From assembly GCF_000739895.2 (NCBI RefSeq), contig NZ_BBJS01000011.1, positions 39,339 through 103,338 on the forward strand: a DNA stretch of 64,000 nucleotides, written 5' to 3'. The position numbers and the translations under genes are program-made. Position 1 is the stretch's first letter. Each line of letters begins with the position of its first letter. Shown here one piece after another: positions 57,202-64,000 of this stretch. The notes below the pieces were generated by a model. The model searched no databases. It had not been told where the DNA came from and saw nothing but the letters and a program-made list of their open reading frames with translations. This DNA is from Sphingomonas paucimobilis NBRC 13935 (lineage in GTDB: Bacteria; Pseudomonadota; Alphaproteobacteria; Sphingomonadales; Sphingomonadaceae).

Positions 57202-59528
57202 TGGCTGACACGATCAATAAGGTTTGCGTGATCGGCGCAGGGGTGATGGGAGCTGGCATCGCGGCGCAGGTTGCCAATGCCGGTGTCCCCGTCCTGCTGC
57301 TCGACATCGTGCCCAAGGACGGTGCCGATCGCGACGCCATCGCCAAGGGTGCCGTGGCGAAGATGCTCAAGACCGAGCCCGCGGCCTTCATGTCGCCTGC
57401 CGCCGCCAAGCTGGTGGAAACGGGCAATATCGAGGATCACCTGGGCAAGGTCGCCGAGTGCGACTGGATCGTCGAGGCGGTGGTCGAGCGGCTGGACATC
57501 AAGCAGGCGCTTTATGCCCGGCTGGAGGAATTGAAGCGTCCTGGCACGGCGGTGTCGTCCAACACCTCGACCATTCCGCTCGGCCATCTGGTCGAGGGGC
57601 GGTCGGCGCAGTTCAGACAAGACTTCCTCATCACCCATTTCTTCAATCCGCCGCGCTATATGCGGCTGATCGAGATCGTGACCTCGCCCGATACCGACGC
57701 CGGTGTCGCCGCCAAGGTCGAGCAGTTCGTCGATCACCGCATGGGCAAGCGGATCGTCCGCGCCAAGGACACGCCGGGCTTCATCGCCAACCGCATTGGC
57801 ACCTATTGGCTGGCGATCGCGCTCAACGCCGCGCTCGACCAGGGGCTGACCGTCGAGGAGGCGGACCAGATCGGTGGGCGGCCGATGGGCGTGCCCAAGA
57901 CCGGCATTTTTGGGCTGCTCGACCTGGTCGGCATCGACCTGATGCCGCTGCTCGCCAAGTCGCTGTCCTCGACCCTGCCGGAGGGTGACGCCTATTTCGA
58001 CACGATCCGCCCGCTGCCGCTGATCGACAAGATGATCGCGGAAGGCTTTACCGGTCGCAAGGGCAAGGGCGGTTTCTATCGCCTCGACAAGAAGCCCGAT
58101 GGGACCAAGGCCAAGCAGTCGCTCGACCTCCAGACCGGCGAATACCGGCCTGAGAAGAAGCCAGATCGTCTGCCCGGCCGTGCCGAGAAGGATTTGGCCG
58201 CGTTGGTCGCGACGCCGGGCAAGGTCGGCGACTATGCCTGGGCGATCCTGGGTCCTGTCCTGTCCTATGCGGCGGGTCTGGTCGGCGAGGCGGCCGACGA
58301 TGTGGTCGCGATCGATGACGCGATGAAGCTGGGCTATAACTGGAAGTTCGGTCCGTTCGAGCTGATCGACCGGATGGGGCCGGGCAAGCTGGCCGAGCGG
58401 CTCCGCGCCGAGGGCAAGCCGGTCCCGGCGCTGCTGGAGACCGCGGGCGACCGTCCTTTCTACCGCGTGGTCGATGGCAAGCGTCAGTATCTGACGGTCG
58501 GCGGCGACTATGCCGATGTCGTCCGCGCCGAAGGCGTGCTGCTGCTGGAAGACATCAAGCTGCGCTCTGAGCCGCTGCTCAAGAACGGTTCGGCCTCGGC
58601 CTGGGATGTCGGTGACGGCGTCGTGGCGTTCGAGTTCACTGGCAAGATGAACGCGCTGGACGAGCAGGTTTTGTCGCTCCTGCAGAAGACCATCGCGCTG
58701 GTGAAGAGCCAGTATAAGGCGCTGGTCGTCTATAACGAGGGCAGCAACTTCTCGGCCGGTGCCAATCTCGGCCTCGCCATGTTCGCGGTGAACATCGCGG
58801 CCTGGGGCGAGGTCGACAAGCTGGTCGTCGCGGGGCAGCAGGCGTACAAGGCGCTGAAATACGCGCCTTTCCCGGTGGTCGCCGCACCGGCGGGCATGGC
58901 GCTGGGCGGTGGTTGCGAAATCCTGCTCCATGCCGATGCGATCCAGGCCCATGCGGAAAGCTATATCGGCCTGGTCGAGACCGGCGTCGGTCTGGTGCCC
59001 GGCTGGGGCGGCAATGGCGAGTTGATCGATCGCCTCGCCAAATCGCCCAAGATGCCCAAGGGGCCGATGCCTGCGGTCATGAAGGCGTTCGAGACCATCT
59101 CGACCGCGCAAGTGTCGCGCTCGGCGGCGCTGGCCAAGGACTTGGGCTATCTCCGCAAGGACGACGGCATCACCATGAACCGCGACCGGTTGCTGGCCGA
59201 TGCCAAGCAGAAGGCGCTGTCGCTGGTCGAGGGCTATCAGCCGCCCGAAAAGCCGATCTTCCGCCTGCCGGGTGCGGCCGGACGGGTCGCTTTCAACGGC
59301 GCGGTTGCCGACTTCGCCAAGAAGGGCGTCGCCACGCCGTACGACGTGGTGGTGGCGGGCCGTCTGGCGAACATCGTCACCGGCGGCGAGGCCGACCTGA
59401 TCGACGAGGTGAGCGAGGATCAGCTGCTCAAGCTGGAACGCGCCGCCTTCATGGAAAGCGTCAAGGATGCGCGGACCCAGGCGCGGGTCGAGCATATGCT
59501 CGAAACCGGCAAGCCGCTGCGCAATTGA
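57201..59528 (+). CDS. Fused 3-hydroxyacyl-CoA dehydrogenase / enoyl-CoA hydratase (FadN-like)
   Basis: 775 residues catalysing hydration and dehydrogenation steps of beta-oxidation. Here the dehydrogenase comes first: NAD motif VIGAGVMGAGIAAQ (about 10-23), then the 3HCDH part with FLITHFFNPPRYM and KDTPGFIANRIGTYW, and a second 3HCDH_C-like segment near 340-400. The hydratase lies at about 470-680, with the oxyanion segment GMALGGGCEILLHAD. This order is that of FadN rather than of E. coli FadB. It is translationally coupled to the thiolase gene. Confidence 0.93.
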   Translation: MADTINKVCVIGAGVMGAGIAAQVANAGVPVLLLDIVPKDGADRDAIAKGAVAKMLKTEPAAFMSPAAAKLVETGNIEDHLGKVAECDWIVEAVVERLDIKQALYARLEELKRPGTAVSSNTSTIPLGHLVEGRSAQFRQDFLITHFFNPPRYMRLIEIVTSPDTDAGVAAKVEQFVDHRMGKRIVRAKDTPGFIANRIGTYWLAIALNAALDQGLTVEEADQIGGRPMGVPKTGIFGLLDLVGIDLMPLLAKSLSSTLPEGDAYFDTIRPLPLIDKMIAEGFTGRKGKGGFYRLDKKPDGTKAKQSLDLQTGEYRPEKKPDRLPGRAEKDLAALVATPGKVGDYAWAILGPVLSYAAGLVGEAADDVVAIDDAMKLGYNWKFGPFELIDRMGPGKLAERLRAEGKPVPALLETAGDRPFYRVVDGKRQYLTVGGDYADVVRAEGVLLLEDIKLRSEPLLKNGSASAWDVGDGVVAFEFTGKMNALDEQVLSLLQKTIALVKSQYKALVVYNEGSNFSAGANLGLAMFAVNIAAWGEVDKLVVAGQQAYKALKYAPFPVVAAPAGMALGGGCEILLHADAIQAHAESYIGLVETGVGLVPGWGGNGELIDRLAKSPKMPKGPMPAVMKAFETISTAQVSRSAALAKDLGYLRKDDGITMNRDRLLADAKQKALSLVEGYQPPEKPIFRLPGAAGRVAFNGAVADFAKKGVATPYDVVVAGRLANIVTGGEADLIDEVSEDQLLKLERAAFMESVKDARTQARVEHMLETGKPLRN

Positions 59529-59546
59529 TCGGGAGAGGATAATCCC

Positions 59547-61343
59547 ATGCAAGTCTATAACGCGCCGCTACGCGACATGCGTTTCGTCCTCCACGAACTG
59601 TTCAAGGAGGACGAGTTCGGCCCCGTCGCGGGGCAGGACGAATTCGGTCCCGAACTGTACGACGCCATCCTCGAAGAGGCGGCACGCGTCACGCAGGAAG
59701 TGCTGCTGCCGCTCAACGCCACCGGCGACATCGAAGGCTGCAAGCTGGAGAATGGCGTCGTCCGCACGCCCGCCGGGTTCAAGGAAGCCTATAGCCAGTT
59801 CTGCGAAGGCGGCTGGGCCGCGCTCGCCTCGCCGGTCGAATATGGCGGGCAGGGGCTGCCCGAGGCGGTGAACAAGCTGGTCGAGGAGATGATCTGCGCG
59901 ACCAACCTGTCGTTCAGCCTTTATCCCGGCCTGACCCACGGCGCGACCACCGCGCTGATGGGCCATGGCTCGGAAGACCTCAAGAGCTTTTATCTGCCCA
60001 AGATGATCTCGGGCGAATGGTCGGGGACGATGTGCCTGACCGAGGCGCATTGCGGCACCGATCTGGGGCTGCTGCGCACCCGTGCCGAGCCGCAGGAGGA
60101 TGGCTCCTATGCGATCACCGGCGGCAAGATCTTCATCTCGGCGGGCGACCATGACCTGACCGATAACGTGATCCACCTCGTCCTCGCGCGCACGCCCGAT
60201 GCGCCCAAGGGGGTGAAGGGGATCAGCCTGTTCCTGGTGCCGAAATATCTGCCCAAGGACGACGGCTCGGTCGGTCCGGCCAACGGCGTCAGCGTCGCGG
60301 CGATCGAGCACAAGATGGGCCTGAAGGCATCGGCCACCTGCCAGCTGGAGTTCAACGACTCCAAGGGCTGGGTCGTCGGCGAGCTGAACAAGGGCCTGGC
60401 CGCCATGTTCACGATGATGAACACCGAGCGTGTGTCGGTGGGCATTCAGGGTCTGGGCGTCAACGAGATCGCCTATCAGTCGGCTGTCGCTTACGCCAAG
60501 GATCGCCTGCAAGGCCGGGCACTGGGCGGCGCGAAGCGGCCCGATCTGCCCGCCGACCCGATCATCGTCCACCCGGACGTACGCCGGATGCTGATGACGA
60601 TGCGCGTCTATGCCGAAGGCTGTCGGGCGCTGGGCCAATGGGCGGCGCGTGGTCTGGATGCCGAGGCCCATGCCATCGACCCGGCCGACAAGGCGCGCGC
60701 GGCCGATTTCGTCGCGCTGATGACCCCGGTCGTGAAGGCATTGTTCACCGACCTGGCCTTTGACGCGGCCAATCTGGCGGTGCAGGTGCATGGCGGCCAT
60801 GGCTTCATTCGCGACCATGGTATCGAGCAGTTCGTCCGCGACGCCCGCATCGCCCAGATCTACGAAGGCACCAACGGCGTCCAGGCGCTTGACTTGGTCG
60901 GTCGCAAGATGCCGGCGCATATGGGCCGCTATATGCGTCCCTTCTTCCATGCAGTGTCCGAGCAGGTCGAGGCGCTGACCAAGCATGAGGACAAGGCGCT
61001 CACCGGCTGGGCCGCCGCGCTCCAGCAGGCCTTCGGCGCGTTGCAGCTTAGCACCGGCATGATCGCGCAGAAGGGCATGAAGGACCCCGAGGAAGCGGGC
61101 GCGGCGGCGACCGATTATCTGCGGCTGCTCGGGCTGGTCGGCATCGGCCACTGCTTCCTGAAATCGGCGCGGATCGCGACCGAGCGGCTCGCCGAGGGCA
61201 CGGACGAGGCGGCGTTCTACACCGCCAAGCTCGCCACCGCCGGTTTCTTCTTCGATCGCATCCTGCCGCAGGCGACGGCGGCGTTCCTGGCGATCAAGTC
61301 GGGCAAGCGTTCGACGATGGCGCTGGAATTGGAGGCGTTTTGA
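59547..61343 (+). CDS. Acyl-CoA dehydrogenase
   Basis: 598 residues; FAD-dependent first step of beta-oxidation. The N-terminal extension (MQVYNAPLRDMRFVLHELF) and the C-terminal domain of long acyl-CoA dehydrogenases are present. FAD and substrate signatures are MCLTEAHCGTDLGLLRT, and IYEGTNGVQALDLVGRK with the catalytic Glu (about 440). GGAGAGGA precedes the ATG. It sits 18 bp after the hydratase/dehydrogenase gene. Electrons should pass to EtfB, whose gene starts at the end of the window. Confidence 0.94.
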   Translation: MQVYNAPLRDMRFVLHELFKEDEFGPVAGQDEFGPELYDAILEEAARVTQEVLLPLNATGDIEGCKLENGVVRTPAGFKEAYSQFCEGGWAALASPVEYGGQGLPEAVNKLVEEMICATNLSFSLYPGLTHGATTALMGHGSEDLKSFYLPKMISGEWSGTMCLTEAHCGTDLGLLRTRAEPQEDGSYAITGGKIFISAGDHDLTDNVIHLVLARTPDAPKGVKGISLFLVPKYLPKDDGSVGPANGVSVAAIEHKMGLKASATCQLEFNDSKGWVVGELNKGLAAMFTMMNTERVSVGIQGLGVNEIAYQSAVAYAKDRLQGRALGGAKRPDLPADPIIVHPDVRRMLMTMRVYAEGCRALGQWAARGLDAEAHAIDPADKARAADFVALMTPVVKALFTDLAFDAANLAVQVHGGHGFIRDHGIEQFVRDARIAQIYEGTNGVQALDLVGRKMPAHMGRYMRPFFHAVSEQVEALTKHEDKALTGWAAALQQAFGALQLSTGMIAQKGMKDPEEAGAAATDYLRLLGLVGIGHCFLKSARIATERLAEGTDEAAFYTAKLATAGFFFDRILPQATAAFLAIKSGKRSTMALELEAF

Positions 61344-61415
61344 GGTGACACGATGCCGGCGGGACTTGATTGAGGTCAGTCGGCATCGTAGTCATAGAAG
61401 GATGTTGTCCTATGC

Positions 61416-61437
61416 GTCACGTGACGGACGTATAGGG
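61416..61437 (+). promoter_or_regulatory. Palindrome and shared ACGTATAGGG motif before the DUF2147/FadL genes
   Basis: GTCACGTGAC (61416-61425) is a perfect 10-bp palindrome. It is followed by ACGTATAGGG (61428-61437), the same decamer as in the ligase/thiolase control region. It lies 70 bp before the next start codon. A shared regulator site or promoter element is possible. Confidence 0.35.
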
Positions 61438-61506
61438 AAATTCGGGGGCGACCGTGCATAAAGCGGCGTTCCGGCCCGAATGGCGGGTGTGGAGAGGAGA
61501 AGAGGC

Positions 61507-61914
61507 ATGTTGTTGACCCTGACGGCCATGGCCCTGGCGGCGGCCGGTGCGAATGCGGACACGGTGATCGGTCGCTGGCAGACCCAGACGCGCGGTGGCG
61601 TGGTTGAAATCCAGAAGTGCGGCAACTCGGTTTGTGGCCGGATCCTCAGCTCCGAAAAGCTGCGCACCAATCCCAATCTGACCGACCAGAACAACCGCGA
61701 TGCCAAGCTGCGCAATCGCCCGCTCAAGAACCTGCTGATCCTTCAGGGCTTTTCGCAGGACGGCAATGTCTGGAGCGGCGGCACCATCTACAATGCCGAG
61801 GACGGCAAGACCTATAGCGCCAAGTTGACGCCCGAAGGGCCCGACACGCTGAAGGTGCGCGGCTGCGTCTTCGTGCCGCTCTGCAAGACGCAGACCTGGA
61901 CCCGTATTCGCTGA
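61507..61914 (+). CDS. Exported DUF2147 family protein
   Basis: 135 residues with a signal peptide (MLLTLTAMALAAAGANA). The DUF2147 core is visible in VIGRWQTQTRGGVVEIQKCG, VCGRILSSEKLRT and NVWSGGTIYNAEDGKTYSAK, and the end carries four or more cysteines that could form disulfides. The family is lipocalin-like and of unknown function; it is sometimes found next to FadL porins or fatty-acid genes, as here. AGGAGAAGAGG lies just before the ATG at 61507. Confidence 0.87.
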   Translation: MLLTLTAMALAAAGANADTVIGRWQTQTRGGVVEIQKCGNSVCGRILSSEKLRTNPNLTDQNNRDAKLRNRPLKNLLILQGFSQDGNVWSGGTIYNAEDGKTYSAKLTPEGPDTLKVRGCVFVPLCKTQTWTRIR

Positions 61915-61955
61915 TCCTTTTGCCTAATCACAAAATATTTCCGGGGAGTATGCTC

Positions 61956-63260
61956 ATGACCAAGTCCTTTAAGGCTCCGCTCCTGGCGACCGCCATCCTG
62001 TCTTCGTCCTTCGCCTTTGCGGGGGCGGCGCATGGCCAGGCCTTCTATCTTCAGGAACAGTCGACTCGTGGCCAGGGCCGCGCCTTTTCGGGTGAGGGTG
62101 CCGACACCGGCGCGTCGTCGCTGTGGTGGAACCCGGCATCGATCGCCGGTATGGAACGCGGCGAAGCGGTGCTCGGCGCCTCGGCGATCATTCCCAAGGG
62201 CGATGTCGTCGATACCGGCACGCTGATCCGCCGCCCGGGCCAGACCTTCCAGCCGGTCGGTGGCAACCGGGTGTCGAGCGATCCGATCAATCGCGGTGTC
62301 GTCCCCTCGGGCGCGGTCGCTTTCCCGCTGAACGACCGGGTCGCGGTCGGCTTGGCGGTGACCTCGCCCTACAGCTTCACCACCGAATATGAGGCGAATA
62401 GCTGGGCCCGCTACAGCGCGCTCAAGACCGAGCTGCGGACCATCGACATCCAGCCCTCGGTCGGCGTGGCGCTGCTCGACTGGCTGCGCGTCGGCGGCGC
62501 GCTGAACGTCGAATATACCAAGGCCGAGCTGGGCAATGCGCTGCCCAACCTGTCCTCGGCGCTGCCCGATGGTTTCCAGCGCCTGAAGGGCGATGGCTGG
62601 GATCTGGGATGGACCGCCGGTGTGCAGCTGCACAATGACTGGGCAACCGTCGGCATCAGCTACAAGTCGCGCATCAAGCACCAGCTCAAGGGCAGCCTGG
62701 AAGTGGGCGGTCTGCTCGGGCCCCTCGCAGGCCAGAACCGGACGGTCGATGGCGCGACGGCGGAATTCTATACCCCGGCGCAGATCATCGTTGCGGGCCG
62801 TTTCCGCGCCACTGACAAGCTGACGCTCAACGCCCAGGCGGTGCGCTTCACCTGGGCCGATTTCGACGCGATCCGCCTCGGCGCGCCGATCAACACCGCG
62901 ATCCCCGAGAACTACAAGAACAGCTTCTCGCTGGCTGGCGGTTTCGATTATGCGGCCAATGACCGCCTGACCCTGCGCGCGGGCGTGCAGCGCGGCATCA
63001 CCCCGACCCAGAACGGCAATCGCGACGCGCGCGTGCCCGATGCGAACCGCTGGAACTACTCGATCGGCGGCTCGTACCAGGTGACGCCGCGCTTCACGCT
63101 GGATGCGGCGGGCAGCTATATCGACTTCACCAACGCTAGCATCGACCGTCGCACCGCCGCCTATGCGGGTACGGCCGTGCAGACGCCGATCCTGACCAAC
63201 GGCCAGGTGCAGAATGCGCGTGCGTTCGTGGCGTCGATCGGTGGCCGCTTCAGCTTCTGA
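61956..63260 (+). CDS. Outer-membrane long-chain fatty acid porin, FadL/OmpP1 family
   Basis: 434 residues with a signal peptide ([20 protein letters not shown]). The FadL N-terminal hatch region is recognisable in [20 protein letters not shown] and [12 protein letters not shown] (the NPA motif). The rest alternates beta strands, ending in the aromatic [11 protein letters not shown] typical of barrel proteins. It imports long-chain fatty acids or other hydrophobic compounds for the degradation genes upstream. ATG 61956 is chosen for its GGGGAG; an ATG at 61950 is also possible. Confidence 0.92.
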   Translation: MTKSFKAPLLATAILSSSFAFAGAAHGQAFYLQEQSTRGQGRAFSGEGADTGASSLWWNPASIAGMERGEAVLGASAIIPKGDVVDTGTLIRRPGQTFQPVGGNRVSSDPINRGVVPSGAVAFPLNDRVAVGLAVTSPYSFTTEYEANSWARYSALKTELRTIDIQPSVGVALLDWLRVGGALNVEYTKAELGNALPNLSSALPDGFQRLKGDGWDLGWTAGVQLHNDWATVGISYKSRIKHQLKGSLEVGGLLGPLAGQNRTVDGATAEFYTPAQIIVAGRFRATDKLTLNAQAVRFTWADFDAIRLGAPINTAIPENYKNSFSLAGGFDYAANDRLTLRAGVQRGITPTQNGNRDARVPDANRWNYSIGGSYQVTPRFTLDAAGSYIDFTNASIDRRTAAYAGTAVQTPILTNGQVQNARAFVASIGGRFSF

Positions 63261-63275
63261 CGGAGTTTGATTTGA

Positions 63276-64000
63276 TGAAGATCGTCGTGCCCGTGAAGCG
63301 GGTGTTGGATTATAACGTGAAGCCGCGTGTGAAGGCGGACGGGACGGGCGTCGATCTGGCGAACGTGAAGATGTCGATGAACCCGTTCGACGAGATCGCG
63401 GTGGAAGAGGCGATCCGGCTGAAGGAGAAGGGGGCGGCTGCGGAAGTGGTCGTCGTCTCGATCGGCGAGCCCAAGGCGGCGGACACGCTGCGCACCGCGC
63501 TCGCCATGGGCGCGGACCGGGCGATCCTCATCACTTCGGACCAGCCGGTGGAGCCGCTCGGCGTCGCCAAGCTGCTCGCCAAGGTGGTCGAGGAGGAACA
63601 GCCCGGCCTCGTCATCCTGGGCAAGCAGGCGATCGACGGCGACAACAACCAGACCGGCCAGATGCTCGCCGGGCTGCTCGGCTGGGCACAGGGCACGTTC
63701 GCGTCCAAGGTCGAGATCGACGGCCAGACCGCCAACGTCACCCGCGAGGTCGATGGCGGCCTGGAGACGGTGGCCCTCACGCTGCCCGCGATCGTCACCA
63801 CCGACCTGCGCCTCAACGAGCCGCGCTATGCGTCGCTCCCCAACATCATGAAGGCCAAGTCCAAGCCGATGGCGACCAAGACGGCGGCCGATTACGGCGT
63901 CGACATCGCGCCGCGCCTGACGATCACCCATGTCGCCGAGCCCGGTAAGCGCCAGGCGGGCGTCAAGGTCGGCTCGGTCGACGAGCTGGTCGAGAAACTG
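63276..64000 (+). CDS. etfB: Electron transfer flavoprotein beta subunit, partial at window end
   Basis: 241 codons are visible; the window ends about 8 residues before the usual end of this 249-residue protein. EtfB, with EtfA, takes electrons from acyl-CoA dehydrogenases to the quinone pool. The conserved N-terminus [20 protein letters not shown], the [20 protein letters not shown] segment, and the AMP/FAD region [20 protein letters not shown] are intact. It is 15 bp after the FadL gene, and etfA is expected just outside the window. Confidence 0.96.

Noticed and set aside
57135..59552. Long open frame antisense to the 3-hydroxyacyl-CoA dehydrogenase/hydratase gene
   Set aside because: The codon pattern follows the real gene on the other strand; there are no family motifs and no ribosome-binding site.

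Overview
The window reads as a chromosome segment of a GC-rich alphaproteobacterium, almost certainly a sphingomonad (Sphingomonas or a close relative). The evidence is the strong G/C bias at third codon positions, the alphaproteobacterial gene neighbourhoods (rpsP-rimM-trmD-rplS, yqeY-dnaG-rpoD, carA-carB-greA), a DUF4170 protein, a type A RNase P RNA, and a dispersed TTCGACTT-containing palindromic repeat that I associate with sphingomonads. I see no prophage, insertion sequence, CRISPR array, rRNA or tRNA.

Layout. 1-5400: a chemotaxis operon (tail of a probable ChpT-like phosphotransferase, cheA, cheW, cheY, cheB, cheR). 5400-8730: a peptidoglycan amidase, a 34-bp inverted repeat, rnpB, and a secreted TPR/TonB-domain protein. 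8770-12500: a beta-carbonic anhydrase coupled to a SulP transporter, a J-domain protein coupled to a [2Fe-2S] thioredoxin-like protein, and sufE. 12576-16510: a large phage-shock (psp) locus with pspF divergent from a small secreted protein, pspA, pspB, pspC and four extra PspB-like membrane proteins, with a clear sigma-54 promoter. 16576-19190: superoxide dismutase and a Sel1-repeat protein. 19290-25950: yciB-ftsY-mtaB, a DUF924 gene, a degenerate GGDEF/EAL protein and ffh. 26000-29860: the ribosomal/tRNA-modification cluster rpsP-rimM-trmD-rplS, split by an antisense flavoprotein and a VapBC-type toxin-antitoxin pair. 30080-35970: a cyclophilin, a GNAT acetyltransferase and rpoD-dnaG-yqeY. 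36100-42070: carA, a 75-residue protein, carB, greA and rhomboid. 42290-48530: a DUF4170 protein, a ferredoxin reductase, a GntR/FadR regulator divergent from a CocE-type hydrolase, and a histidine kinase with its receiver. 48600-53440: MarR plus an EmrA-EmrB-TolC type efflux set. 53800-64000: a fatty-acid utilisation block (MerR, acyl-CoA ligase, thiolase, fused dehydrogenase/hydratase, acyl-CoA dehydrogenase, DUF2147 protein, FadL porin, start of etfB).

How the genes work together. Much of the window is housekeeping: protein targeting (ffh, ftsY), translation and tRNA modification, transcription (rpoD, greA), replication priming (dnaG) and pyrimidine/arginine supply (carAB). Mixed in are envelope-stress defence (psp), oxidative-stress defence (sod), drug efflux, motility signalling, and a near-complete route for importing fatty acids (FadL), activating them (ligase), oxidising them (acyl-CoA dehydrogenase, hydratase/dehydrogenase, thiolase) and passing electrons on (EtfB).

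The most notable features are: trmD-rplS lying directly behind, and translationally coupled to, a toxin-antitoxin operon with its own operator; the expanded psp array, whose members share a C-terminal coiled-coil signature; a 75-residue protein wedged between carA and carB; a 46-codon acidic ORF carrying the only good ribosome-binding site ahead of rimM; and two signalling proteins with eroded catalytic motifs.
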